DNA of 64,000 nucleotides from Candidatus Latescibacterota bacterium (lineage in GTDB: Bacteria; Latescibacterota; UBA2968): the NCBI GenBank assembly GCA_022824945.1, contig JAJDYX010000047.1:1-64000 (forward strand), written 5' to 3'. Made by a program: the position numbers and the translations under genes. Every line of letters begins with the position of its first letter. The first letter of the stretch is position 1. Shown one piece after another: positions 1-8,703 of this stretch. The notes under the pieces were generated by a model. The model saw nothing but the letters and a program-made list of their open reading frames with translations, searched no databases and was not told the origin of the DNA.

Positions 1-22
1 ATGGGCCATAGCATATCTTGGG

Positions 23-1454
23 ATGTTCCCCACGCAGGTGGGGATGAACCGTAGAAAAGAAACCTTTATCGCAACGATGGCATATGTTCCCCACGCAGGT
101 GGGGATGAACCGTTTTACCTTATGCAACGCCTCCAAAAACCTAAATGTTCCCCACGCAGGTGGGGATGAACCGAGAAGTCGGGGCAACATTCATCCCGTA
201 TTTTAATGTTCCCCACGCAGGTGGGGATGAACCGTCGGGGGTGTCTGAGATACGTTGTTACGCGTTATGTTCCCCACGCAGGTGGGGATGAACCGTCCAA
301 CACCACGCGCTGATCGGTTGCGCCGTCATGTTCCCCACGCAGGTGGGGATGAACCGATAGGCAAGCCATCAGCAAAGCCCATACCGCCATGTTCCCCACG
401 CAGGTGGGGATGAACCGATGCTGTAATCAGGGAACAAAGGACAATCAATATGTTCCCCACGCAGGTGGGGATGAACCGGGTAGAAGATGGCAAACATCTT
501 GATAGAGATAATGTTCCCCACGCAGGTGGGGATGAACCGCGGGAAGCACAGCAGAGGGCGAGCTTGCCCTGATGTTCCCCACGCAGGTGGGGATGAACCG
601 CGCGGATATTTCGTCAAACCGGGCCGCGGGGTATGTTCCCCACGCAGGTGGGGATGAACCGCCAAATTTCGAGCCTGCTACCACCTCGTCCGAATGTTCC
701 CCACGCAGGTGGGGATGAACCGATATGGAACGCATCATGGACGGGCTGGCAAAGATGTTCCCCACGCAGGTGGGGATGAACCGACCTCGTTTAGTCGGCG
801 AATAACGAGGGGTGTATGTTCCCCACGCAGGTGGGGATGAACCGTTCGTTGATGGGGCCCGGCCGGTTCGCTTCCAATGTTCCCCACGCAGGTGGGGATG
901 AACCGACAGTATTTCGCGCTCCATTTCGTCTAACAGTATGTTCCCCACGCAGGTGGGGATGAACCGGTATTCGAGACTGGATTTCTACTGTCTCACGGAT
1001 GTTCCCCACGCAGGTGGGGATGAACCGGATCTTGTTGCCACTCTCGCCCGCACTTTTCGATGTTCCCCACGCAGGTGGGGATGAACCGGTCTGGGATCGT
1101 TTCGCGCTGCAATGCACCGGATGTTCCCCACGCAGGTGGGGATGAACCGCCTGCAAAATGCAACACTGCCCTCATCGCCATATGTTCCCCACGCAGGTGG
1201 GGATGAACCGGTGATGGGCTATCCTCTGGCTAATGACAGAGGATGTTCCCCACGCAGGTGGGGATGAACCGGACGCTTACGGGTATATGTTCGGGTCGTC
1301 AAAATGTTCCCCACGTAGGTGGGGATGAACCGTCTGTGCGGGAGTTGCGCGGGGCACTGGAGGCATGTTCCCCACAGGCGTGGGGATGTACCGCTATACG
1401 TTGAATTTATCCGTGATTTGTTGGGAATCTCCCCACAGGCGTGGGACAGGCTAT
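23..1454 (+). CRISPR. Type I-E CRISPR array, distal part
   Basis: Twenty-four 29-bp repeats start every 61 bp from 23 to 1426, so all 23 spacers are 32 bp. The repeat begins ATGTTCCCCACG and ends GGGGATGAACCG, with a CCCCAC/GTGGGG stem; this is the type I-E repeat class. The first 21 copies (starts 23 to 1243) are identical. The copy at 1304 has one change (CACGTAGG), and those at 1365 and 1426 are strongly degenerate. By analogy with E. coli I-E repeats the plus strand is the crRNA sense, so decay at the right marks the old, trailer end. Bases 1-22 look like the end of another spacer, so the array continues left, where leader and cas genes are expected. No cas gene is in the window. Confidence 0.97.
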
Positions 1455-1468
1455 TGCGTGAACACAAA

Positions 1469-1492
1469 AAAGCCGCTCAACACAGCGGCTTT
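1469..1492 (+). terminator. Hairpin terminator downstream of the CRISPR array
   Basis: A 9-bp perfect stem (AAAGCCGCT at 1469-1477, AGCGGCTTT at 1484-1492) with a 6-nt loop lies 14 bp past the last degenerate repeat. It is preceded by an A-run and followed by only a short T-run. It could end pre-crRNA transcription from the left. Its bidirectional form could also stop transcripts coming from the tnpB side. Confidence 0.55.
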
Positions 1493-1770
1493 AACATAAA
1501 AAAGCCAGGGATATAGAATTGCGCGAACCGCAGCCCGGCAATCACACGGCTATGGAGCCGAATTTCGTCCACTGGCGATTCTATTGTAATCAATACCACA
1601 TAAATGTCAAGTTTTTATACCATTTAATTATCTCAGGAGAACATTTTGGAACTAGTGTTTCAGTTAAACGTAAAGGATCATTGGACTGAAATTTTCGCTC
1701 GCAAAGTGCGCTCTATTCTCATCTAAATGAGATCGGAATGAAACTTATCGAAGTATTCCACCAGAACAAG

Positions 1771-1836
1771 GAGTCAACCACCACACGGCTAAAGCCAGTG
1801 GCTTGCAGCTCTTCCACATAAATGTGGTCGTCCGCA
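1771..1836 (-). ncRNA. Candidate omega-RNA scaffold end / right end of the TnpB element
   Basis: On the minus strand, directly after the tnpB stop codon, the sequence folds into a hairpin around AGCCACTGGCTTTAGCCG and then reads GTGGTGGTTGACTC. This resembles the 3' boundary of IS200/IS605 elements, where the tnpB transcript tail becomes the guide RNA (omega-RNA) scaffold. In such elements the scaffold starts inside the 3' end of tnpB, and the 16-20 nt beyond the element end (about 1751-1770) act as guide. The boundary at 1771 is inferred from motif similarity only. The rest of 1493-1770 shows no gene that I can recognise. Confidence 0.4.
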
Positions 1837-2928
1837 TTAGGCTTGTTGACATAAAGCCCTTGCTCGGATGTTCCGAGCAGCGTTACGGTCAGCATGGTCT
1901 GTATGCCCACACTGCTTGCAATAGAAGATGTCTTGGGATGGACGATTCGCTTTGTTACAGTGTCCACACTCGGCACAAGTTCGGCTGGTATATGCGGGCT
2001 TGACAGGCAAAACTTTCACACCAGCACGCTTCGCCTTGTATTCGATAAACGTGCGGAGTTGGTGAAAAGACCATCCAGACATTTTTGCACGCTGAGGCTT
2101 GCGAAACCGAGTCTGGCTCTTGCGGATACCTTTGAGTTTCTCAAGGGCGATCCCTTTACCAGTGTCTTTAGCCTTCTCAACGATGCATTTAGAAATAATA
2201 TGGTTGGCGTTTCTACGGTAGTTACTTTCTTTTCTTGATACAACGCGCAACTTGCGCTTTATAGACTTGGGACGCTTACCCACCTTTTTGACAGCGTCAG
2301 CCTTTTTTTGCAACGCTTTACGTAAATTGTGGTATTTTTGGCGTATGCTCTCAACGCTGTCGCCAGAGAATGTTTGACCGTCGTCCGTCGTGGCGAGGTT
2401 GACAACACCGAGATCAACGCCAATAAAGTCTGTTGTTGGTGTTGGCATCCTGTTAGGTACATCAACAGAGACGAGAAAGAACCACTTGCCATCTTTGCGA
2501 AGTACAAGGTCTGCTTGCCCTTTGGCATAGCCAAACAGTTCTTGCTGATACTTCCCCATAATCATAGGGATAATCACACGTCCTTCAAGTGTGAGCAGGG
2601 ATACACGGTCTATACCTTTGAAGCTATACAGGCGTTGGTCATACGGTATGCTCGCCTGCTGACGAAAAGACGGCTGCACCTCTTTGTCACGCTTGTATGC
2701 TTCTACAACTTTTGATATGCAAAGACACGCCATCTGTGCAGAGAGATCAAAGCGGTCTCGCAGATCATAGTAGTATAACTTTTGCAATGCTATCTTATTG
2801 GTCAACTTACGCTCAAAGGCTTTTGGCGCGAGCCAATTGGCCGCTTCATTAAACCGCTTAATGGTTTCCCTTAACTTGCCAGCGTCACCAGAGTCAGGAA
2901 AAAGCTGTATTTGTAATGTGAGTTTCAT
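1837..2928 (-). CDS. tnpB: RNA-guided endonuclease TnpB, IS605 OrfB family
   Basis: TnpB is an RNA-guided DNA nuclease encoded by IS200/IS605-type elements and the ancestor of Cas12. The protein is about 363 aa, within the family range. The RuvC residues are all visible: Asp in GVDLGVVNLAT (about residue 170), Glu in ALEKLKGI (about 260) and Asp in DHADRNAARNI near the C-terminus. A CxxC...CxxC zinc ribbon (TCAECGHC, YCKQCG) lies between the last two. The N-terminus MKLTLQIQLFPD is typical, which is why I start at 2928 rather than at the upstream start at 2976. No TnpA transposase is near, so this is a stand-alone (IS1341-like) copy. It points towards the CRISPR array. The nuclease looks intact. 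Confidence 0.93.
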   Translation of the reverse strand: MKLTLQIQLFPDSGDAGKLRETIKRFNEAANWLAPKAFERKLTNKIALQKLYYYDLRDRFDLSAQMACLCISKVVEAYKRDKEVQPSFRQQASIPYDQRLYSFKGIDRVSLLTLEGRVIIPMIMGKYQQELFGYAKGQADLVLRKDGKWFFLVSVDVPNRMPTPTTDFIGVDLGVVNLATTDDGQTFSGDSVESIRQKYHNLRKALQKKADAVKKVGKRPKSIKRKLRVVSRKESNYRRNANHIISKCIVEKAKDTGKGIALEKLKGIRKSQTRFRKPQRAKMSGWSFHQLRTFIEYKAKRAGVKVLPVKPAYTSRTCAECGHCNKANRPSQDIFYCKQCGHTDHADRNAARNIRARALCQQA

Positions 2929-3056
2929 ATTGAGAAATACACTCAGTTCAGCAGCTTTTGTCAACCTCAAATTCATCGCAGCAAATTAATTCAGGCTTGA
3001 GCGAGTTGGTTTACGATTCTGAAACGATTTCTGATATTATTTTTAAGGAGGGTATT

Positions 3057-3338
3057 ATGGATCTGATCCGCGAATCATCTCTTTTTCAATCCCTTACTCA
3101 ACAAAGCAGAGAGGAAGCCAGAGAGGAGGGCATTGAGCAAGGCATTGAGCAAGGTGAAAGAAGAAGCACGATCGGAGCGATCCTCGATGTGTTGGAGATT
3201 CGATTTGATCTGAGCGAAGCTCATCCCCTATCCACCCGCATTGCCGCCATTGACGATTTGCAACATCTCAAGCAGTTGCTCCGTGCGGCAATACAGGTAC
3301 CCAATCTCGACGCATTTCAGCGCATATTAGATGCGTGA
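3057..3338 (+). CDS. Small protein resembling the C-terminal tail of Rpn/PD-(D/E)XK transposase-like proteins
   Basis: This 93-aa protein starts at the ATG at 3057, 4 nt after a good Shine-Dalgarno (AAGGAGGG). Residues 5-35 are rich in Glu and Arg with an EEGIEQGIEQGE repeat, likely a helical linker. The rest (about 40-93) is a compact helical domain with ILDVLEIRFDLSE and LKQLLRAAIQ. That layout resembles the C-terminal part of Rpn/DUF4351-type proteins. No nuclease core is present, so it is either a stand-alone small protein or the tail of a broken gene. The frame stays open upstream to 2958 but lacks a good start there. Function unknown. Confidence 0.6.
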   Translation: MDLIRESSLFQSLTQQSREEAREEGIEQGIEQGERRSTIGAILDVLEIRFDLSEAHPLSTRIAAIDDLQHLKQLLRAAIQVPNLDAFQRILDA

Positions 3339-3445
3339 TGTGATTTCCATAAGCATGTTTTGCTTGTATGATGCTATACAGACTCAATATTGTCCCATAT
3401 CTTCAGATAGAAGCTGTCCGCAACCAACCCGATAGGAGAACCACC

Positions 3446-3850
3446 ATGGGGGCAACCTATGTTGACGTAACGATCCGCAATCCAGCGGACCGACAACGTA
3501 GCTGGACCGGCAAATTCCTGGTCGATACTGGCGCATTCGACTCGCTCGTGCCGAGGGTGCGTCTCGAAGAAATTGGACTCGAACCGAGGGGTAGCCGCGA
3601 TTACGTACTTGCAGACGGAAATCCTACGACCATGGATATAACCATCGCCGAGATCGAGTTCGAGGGAGAAATCGTCGGTGGGACCATTGTGTACGGCGAA
3701 GAAGGAGCGGAACCATTGCTCGGCGTTACCGCTTTGGAATCCGGTGGATTTGAGGTTGACCCTCGTAATGAAAAACTGAAACGGCTACCAGCAGTTCTTC
3801 TGAAGGCTACCCATGGCTTTGTTCGCGGCGATATGGAAGGAAACGAATAA
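3446..3850 (+). CDS. Retropepsin-like aspartic protease domain protein
   Basis: This 134-aa protein has a single clan AA aspartic protease fold: FLVDTGAFDSLVP (about residues 29-41) carries the catalytic DTGA motif, and the second half has the hydrophobic-hydrophobic-Gly pattern in PLLGVTALES. Retropepsin-like single domains act as homodimers; the substrate of bacterial free-standing copies is generally unknown. I chose the ATG at 3446 because GGAGA stands 6 nt before it and the conserved fold starts there; the longer frame from 3368 adds unrelated sequence. A second member of the family is at 55300. A tiny membrane protein gene follows after 1 nt. Confidence 0.75.
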   Translation: MGATYVDVTIRNPADRQRSWTGKFLVDTGAFDSLVPRVRLEEIGLEPRGSRDYVLADGNPTTMDITIAEIEFEGEIVGGTIVYGEEGAEPLLGVTALESGGFEVDPRNEKLKRLPAVLLKATHGFVRGDMEGNE

Positions 3851-3851
3851 C

Positions 3852-3962
3852 ATGAACGACAACAAAGATGGATTTGTAGGCGGTTTTATCAAAGGCTTTT
3901 GCATCGTTTTTTTTGGTGGTATAATTATAGTCCTTATTCTAATTGCCCTGGCCCTGGGTTAG
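3852..3962 (+). CDS. Tiny single-pass membrane protein
   Basis: A 36-codon frame begins 1 nt after the protease stop codon and has GGAAGG about 11 nt upstream. The product begins MNDNKDGFVGGFIKGF and continues as an unbroken hydrophobic stretch (about residues 17-35, many Ile, Leu, Val, Ala and Gly), so it would be a single transmembrane helix with a short polar N-terminus. Tight linkage suggests co-translation with the protease, perhaps as substrate or anchor, which is inference. It ends 7 bp before the convergent AsmA-like gene. Confidence 0.5.
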   Translation: MNDNKDGFVGGFIKGFCIVFFGGIIIVLILIALALG

Positions 3963-3969
3963 AAGCGAG

Positions 3970-4920
3970 TCATCTCATTTGCAAAATCACCTCTGGCGCG
4001 TTTGCCGAGCCGGTAATTTTTATCCGTATGGGAATGGCTCTGCCCAGACGAAACCCGGCAAATTGGATAGGCATCTCCACATCCAGCACATAATCCAACT
4101 GACCCTCCCGAGCACTCTTACCATTTAATACACAAACTATATCTGAAGCAGTGAACTTTGTCCCATCCAGAATCACCTCATCCCCTTGCACCTGAAAAGC
4201 TACGGTCACATCTTTGAGCGGAATCTCATCGGCAGGTAGCAAACCCCATTGTGCCAGCGGGTGCAATAACCGCTGCAAAAAAGCCCACTTCACAATGCGC
4301 CCCTCGGCCATACTTGCGGTACCACGCACGCTGGCACCCGAAATCTGAACCGTCATATCAACCGCACCGTAAAGCGGAATACCCCAACCAATCGAACGCA
4401 CCACCTGTTCTGCCTGGGCATTTGCAAGTGACACAGACCCATTCCAAGTGCCATTATCCCACACCAGGTCACCCGTGAGCGTCCCTTCACACACCTGTCC
4501 TTTTATCTGAGAGAGATATAAACGCCCATTTTGGTGGTACAAATCCATCCCCAAACGACGGAACACAAGCTCAATGCGCCTCTGCCCCCCAGGCGAAACA
4601 ACCGCACCTTCCAGCACCAACTCACCCCACCACCTATCACCCAACAACCACGCGCTCGGCGACACAGGCACCTGTGCCCGATCCGCGACTAAAAAGGGAT
4701 CGGCACCCTCCCCATCTTCCACCCTTAAACCCGAAAACACCACCCTATCAGACAGCCCCCACTCTATGCGGTCAAACATCACCTCCCGGCCCAAAGCCGA
4801 TGACAACTGCGGCTGCACAATCGCCTTCAACCGTTGCGGTGTCACATACCAGTATGCGCTGGCGACCACAATAATCAGGATCACCGCAAGAATCGGGAAA
4901 AACCATTTGAGAAAACGCAC
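3970..4920 (-). CDS. AsmA-like inner-membrane protein
   Basis: This 316-aa protein has one N-terminal membrane anchor (about residues 4-26, FLKWFFPILAVILIIVVASAYW) followed by periplasmic beta-rich repeats. It reads like the AsmA/DUF748 group (VTPQRLKAIVQPQLSSALGR, then alternating hydrophobic strands). AsmA-like proteins belong to the repeating beta-groove group implicated in lipid transport across the periplasm and in outer-membrane assembly. It is shorter than classical AsmA. Translation likely starts at GTG 4920, preceded by AAAGGA. It lies 37 bp downstream of the LD-carboxypeptidase gene and is probably in its operon. Confidence 0.7.
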   Translation of the reverse strand: MRFLKWFFPILAVILIIVVASAYWYVTPQRLKAIVQPQLSSALGREVMFDRIEWGLSDRVVFSGLRVEDGEGADPFLVADRAQVPVSPSAWLLGDRWWGELVLEGAVVSPGGQRRIELVFRRLGMDLYHQNGRLYLSQIKGQVCEGTLTGDLVWDNGTWNGSVSLANAQAEQVVRSIGWGIPLYGAVDMTVQISGASVRGTASMAEGRIVKWAFLQRLLHPLAQWGLLPADEIPLKDVTVAFQVQGDEVILDGTKFTASDIVCVLNGKSAREGQLDYVLDVEMPIQFAGFRLGRAIPIRIKITGSANAPEVILQMR

Positions 4921-4957
4921 CAGCAGATTCCTTTCCCCAGTGCTCTAAAACCAGCCC

Positions 4958-5857
4958 CTAACCCTCAACCCCTTGAAATTCCAACACATCCCGTACAATC
5001 CTGACACCCAGACCAATCGGCAGCACCCGCCGCGCTTTGCCATGCCCATAAGGCAAACCGCAAAAAACCGGGCAAGACACCCGCGCAACAAAATCATCGA
5101 TCACATCTTCGATCCGGCCCTCTATCTCGCGCTCGGGTTCGCAATCCACAAACTCTCCAAACACCACACCTGCGACCCGATCAAACACCCCGGCCATCGC
5201 CAACTGATTCAGCATCCGATCCACGCGATACGGCGGCTCATTCACATCCTCCAGCACCAGCACCGCACCGTCCAGCACTGGCAAAAACCGTGTCCCCACC
5301 AGCGACGCCACCAGTGACAAACACCCCCCAACTATCGGGCCATTCACCTCGCCACCGCGCAGAGGCGTTAAACCAACACCCTCAAACCGATGCGAACACA
5401 CCGCCGCCCACAATGCCTGCTCCGTCTCTTCGTGGACACCTTCTGCCGTCACATCTGAACACAGCAAAAACCCGGAAAACGTCACCAACCCCGTTTGCTC
5501 AAAAATCGCCAACTGCAACGCCGTCGTATCGCTCAATCCCACCAACATCTTTGGATTTTGGGCAATAGACGCCCAATCCAAAAACGCCAAAATGCGGGCT
5601 GCCCCATACCCGCCGCGCGCGACAAAAATACCCTTCACATCCCCATCTGCAAACATCGCATTCACATCATCCGCACGCGCCTGATCCGCTCCCGCCAAAT
5701 ACCGATCCCGCGCGTAAAGCGACGCTCCTTCGCGCACTTCAAACCCCTTCGCACGCAAAAACGCCAGCCCGGGCGCCAATTGCGCGCGCTCAAAAGACCC
5801 GGACGGAGCAATCACCCCCACCGTATCGCCCGATTGTAATTCAGGAGGCAAACTCAT
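4958..5857 (-). CDS. ldcA: LD-carboxypeptidase (peptidase S66 family)
   Basis: S66 LD-carboxypeptidases remove the terminal D-Ala from murein tetrapeptides during cell-wall recycling in the cytoplasm. At 299 aa it has the family length. The serine nucleophile is in LVGLSDTTALQ (about residue 108), the Glu in VLVLEDVNEPPYRVDRML, and the His in GLPYGHGKARRVLPIG; together these give the Ser-Glu-His triad of the family. Another conserved motif is RGGYGAARIL. No signal peptide is seen, as expected. It sits between a MurC-like ligase and an AsmA-like gene on the same strand, consistent with a murein recycling role. Confidence 0.92.
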   Translation of the reverse strand: MSLPPELQSGDTVGVIAPSGSFERAQLAPGLAFLRAKGFEVREGASLYARDRYLAGADQARADDVNAMFADGDVKGIFVARGGYGAARILAFLDWASIAQNPKMLVGLSDTTALQLAIFEQTGLVTFSGFLLCSDVTAEGVHEETEQALWAAVCSHRFEGVGLTPLRGGEVNGPIVGGCLSLVASLVGTRFLPVLDGAVLVLEDVNEPPYRVDRMLNQLAMAGVFDRVAGVVFGEFVDCEPEREIEGRIEDVIDDFVARVSCPVFCGLPYGHGKARRVLPIGLGVRIVRDVLEFQGVEG

Positions 5858-5879
5858 CGCACTCAGCTCCTAAAATGCA

Positions 5880-5953
5880 ACCACAGATGAACACAGATGA
5901 ACACAGAGAGGTGTGCCTGTACTTCGTGTAGCTTCGTGTCCTTCGTGGATCTA
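5880..5953. repeat. Intergenic wordy minisatellite (cagatgaacaca / cttcgtgt type)
   Basis: The 108-bp gap between ldcA and the MurC-like gene contains two copies of ACAGATGAACAC followed by ACTTCGTGTAGCTTCGTGTC and a further CTTCGTGG unit. The first half is related to the GATGAACGCA tandem at 36408. Such short, imperfect, non-coding tandems recur in several intercistronic gaps of this window. Confidence 0.7.
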
Positions 5954-5965
5954 ATATTAAAAGTC

Positions 5966-7345
5966 TCATTGCACCCTGCTCTCAATTTGTAATAATATAT
6001 CTCTTGCAAAATCCGCCAGTGAATCATCCCGCGCACCCATTACGATAATGCGATCACCATCCCGCGCCTCCTCCGCCAAACGCACAACAATATCCCCGCG
6101 CCTTTCAATATACTCAGCCCGCCGTCCGGCACGCGCGATCTGGGCGATCAAATCCCCCGACGAAATATCCTTTTGCGCTGTCCCGCCAGCATAAAAAATC
6201 TCCGACATAATTACCAGATCATCCGCATCCATTCCATTGACAAATGCCGAAATCAGCCCATCCATCAAAAACCGCGTTGGCCCAAACCCATGAGGCTGAA
6301 ACACCGACAACACGCGCCCGGGCTGCGCCTTCAACGTTGCCAAACTCGCGGCAATTTTATCCGGATTATGTGCAAAATCATCGATCACCGTCACCCCCTG
6401 CGCCTTGCCCACCACCTCCAACCGCCTGCCAATCCCCCGAAAATCACCCAATGCTTCTGCCCCATCCCTCGCGCTTATCCCAAGCACCCCACACGCGGCA
6501 ATAGCCGCCACTGCATTGGCAACATTGTGCTGCCCGGGCACGCGTAACCGACAAGCCTGCCCATTGACAACACACCGCACACCATCGGGCAACAACGCGA
6601 CATCAGTAGCGCACACACCTGTCCCTTCGCAATCCACCCCAAAAGTCACCCGCCGCTTCAACCCCTGCGTCAACGCCATTGACCGCTCGCACACGCGATT
6701 CACCACCACATCTCTTGCCCGCGCGCAAAACGCCCCAAAAAGCGACTCCAACTCTGCCATCGGCTTGTGATCCAGCGAAATATTCGTCAACACCGCCACC
6801 GTCGGCTCGTACAGCGCAATCGTTCCATCGCTCTCATCTGCTTCAATCACCACCAACCCGACATCTCCACACAGAGCATTGCCCAACCGCGGAGGCTGCA
6901 CCGCATCGCGCATTATCCCCCCATTGATCACCGTGGGATCGCGCCCGGTCCTATTCAAAATATGACCAATCATCCCCGTCACCGTTGATTTCCCACTCGT
7001 CCCCCCCACAGCAATCCCCGTCCCCCGATGAAACAAGTCCGCCAGCACCTCTGCCCGCTTGCAAATAGCAACACCGCGATCCAGCCCTGCCTGCACATCT
7101 AAAATCGTCGGCTCGACCGCACTCGACACCACCAGCACATCCACATCTGCATCCACGCCCGACCCATCCTGCGGAAACAACACCACCCCAAGCGCCTGCA
7201 ACCGCGCGTACAAATCCGCATTTTGCCCCTGGTCATAACTCCGATCCGACCCGCGCACCGCATGGCCTTGATGCAACAGCACCTGTGCAATAGCACTCAT
7301 GCCACTGCCACCAATACCGCAAAAGAAAAAAGTTTGTCTATTCAT
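5966..7345 (-). CDS. Mur ligase, MurC-like (possibly Mpl-type)
   Basis: MurC joins L-Ala to UDP-MurNAc; the related Mpl joins a recycled murein tripeptide instead. The protein (about 459 aa from ATG 7345) has the three Mur ligase domains: N-terminal Rossmann motif FFCGIGGSGMSAIAQVL, central ATP-binding GGTSGKSTVTGMIG and EADESDGT, and the C-terminal domain with DDFAHNP and FQPHGFGPTR. Several usually invariant positions differ: GTSGKST for GTHGKTT, DHKP for DHxD, FAHNP for YGHHP. The frame stays open upstream to 7429, with another ATG at 7390, and no start has a clear Shine-Dalgarno. Its neighbour ldcA makes tripeptides, so an Mpl-like role is a fair alternative to MurC. Confidence 0.75.
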   Translation of the reverse strand: MNRQTFFFCGIGGSGMSAIAQVLLHQGHAVRGSDRSYDQGQNADLYARLQALGVVLFPQDGSGVDADVDVLVVSSAVEPTILDVQAGLDRGVAICKRAEVLADLFHRGTGIAVGGTSGKSTVTGMIGHILNRTGRDPTVINGGIMRDAVQPPRLGNALCGDVGLVVIEADESDGTIALYEPTVAVLTNISLDHKPMAELESLFGAFCARARDVVVNRVCERSMALTQGLKRRVTFGVDCEGTGVCATDVALLPDGVRCVVNGQACRLRVPGQHNVANAVAAIAACGVLGISARDGAEALGDFRGIGRRLEVVGKAQGVTVIDDFAHNPDKIAASLATLKAQPGRVLSVFQPHGFGPTRFLMDGLISAFVNGMDADDLVIMSEIFYAGGTAQKDISSGDLIAQIARAGRRAEYIERRGDIVVRLAEEARDGDRIIVMGARDDSLADFARDILLQIESRVQ

Positions 7346-7545
7346 TGCCCAATCGCCAGCATTTGAAAACTGCGTAACATTAATATCCATCAAAAAATTA
7401 TACGTTCTTACAGCTATTTTGGCAACCACCCAGGCATCATCATGCCGCGTCGCCCTTATGTTGCGCTTTTCACCTCGCGCATTTTCCCGTATATTCTGAC
7501 GAACAAAAGAAGGACGTCCGCCCCTACAATCCGAAGGAAGTCTCC

Positions 7546-8688
7546 ATGGAAGGCATGTATCGCTTTGTCCTCACCGATGTCGAACGCGCACTCTGGACCA
7601 AATCGTGGAACATCGATGAATCCACCCTACCACTTGGCACAGAACACACCTGGCGCGTGCAAAAAACCGCCCTCAAAGGCGGCGTACAAGACGGGATCGA
7701 CCTCATTGAAATCGACAACGGGGCACTCTCTGTATTCATCGTCCCCACGCGCGGCATGGGAATATGGAAAGGCACTTATCGCGGCATACCCCTCGGCTGG
7801 GAATCCCCCGTGCGCGACCTCGTCAACCCGGCCTTTATCGAACTCAACGACCGGGGCGGCCTGGGATGGCTCAAAGGCTTTAACGAATGGATCGTGCGCT
7901 GTGGCCTCGACAGCAATGGCGCCCCCGGCAACGACATCGTAATCGACAACAACGGTAACGAAGCCGAAGTCTTTGTCCCCCTGCACGGCAAAATCGCCAA
8001 CATACCCGCGCGCCATGTCGAAGTACAAATCGACCTGACACCACCCCATCGCATCACCGTATTGGGTATCGTCGATGAAACCATGATGTTTGGTCCTGCG
8101 CTGCGCCTCACCACAGCCATATCGACCGAACTCGGCAGCAACAACTTCACCATAGCCGATCAAGTCACCAACCTCAACGACAAACCCGCTGAAATGCAAC
8201 TGCTCTACCACTGCAACTACGGCGCACCCCTCCTCGAAGAAGGCGCGTCCATCGTAACACCGCACAAAACCGTCTCTCCACGCGACCCACGCGCAGAGGA
8301 AGGCTTCAACACATTCGACAAATGCCTCGGCCCCACCCCGGGTTATATCGAACAAGTTTATTTTTACGAACTCGCGGGCAACAGCGAAGGCAACACATCT
8401 GTCCTGCTCAAAAACGCCGAAGGCAACCTCGGGTCTTCGCTCCACTACGCACGCAAACAAATGCCGTACTTTACCCTCTGGAAAAACACCGCAGCAACCC
8501 GGGATGGATACGTCGTGGGCCTCGAACCCGCCACCAACTATCCCAACGCCAAAAGCTTTGAACGCGACGCCGGGCGCGTCATCACACTCAACGGCGGCGA
8601 AACCTATCACTGCGACCTCACCATCGCCGTTCACGATACCAAAAACAGCGTACAGGCTGCAGAGCGTGAAATCGAACAAATGAAATAA
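7546..8688 (+). CDS. DUF4432 family, galactose-mutarotase-like protein
   Basis: The 380-aa protein matches the DUF4432/aldose 1-epimerase-like fold: an all-beta protein with recurring motifs such as IVPTRGMGIW (about 64-73), GWESPVRDLVNPAF, GLGWLKGFNEWIVRCGL and the C-terminal GLEPATNYPNAKSFERDAG. Family members are thought to bind sugars; the reaction is not established. A Shine-Dalgarno (AAGGAAG) precedes ATG 7546. It is transcribed divergently from the MurC-like gene and is followed after 15 bp by a cysteine-cluster protein gene. Confidence 0.85.
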   Translation: MEGMYRFVLTDVERALWTKSWNIDESTLPLGTEHTWRVQKTALKGGVQDGIDLIEIDNGALSVFIVPTRGMGIWKGTYRGIPLGWESPVRDLVNPAFIELNDRGGLGWLKGFNEWIVRCGLDSNGAPGNDIVIDNNGNEAEVFVPLHGKIANIPARHVEVQIDLTPPHRITVLGIVDETMMFGPALRLTTAISTELGSNNFTIADQVTNLNDKPAEMQLLYHCNYGAPLLEEGASIVTPHKTVSPRDPRAEEGFNTFDKCLGPTPGYIEQVYFYELAGNSEGNTSVLLKNAEGNLGSSLHYARKQMPYFTLWKNTAATRDGYVVGLEPATNYPNAKSFERDAGRVITLNGGETYHCDLTIAVHDTKNSVQAAEREIEQMK

Positions 8689-8703
8689 GAACAGGACTTT
8701 CCC

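Noticed and set aside
369..1467. Minus-strand reading frames through the CRISPR array with repeated HPHLRGEH and IPTCVGNI words
   Set aside because: They are translations of the repeat in different frames; the 61-bp period makes long false frames. They are not genes.
1493..1770. Possible tRNA or leader in the gap between array and tnpB
   Set aside because: I tried to fold 1515-1600 on both strands; no cloverleaf with proper anticodon and T-arm was found.
2958..3056. Longer start for the small protein at 3057
   Set aside because: The upstream part lacks a ribosome site and a conserved pattern; ATG 3057 has AAGGAGGG at good distance.
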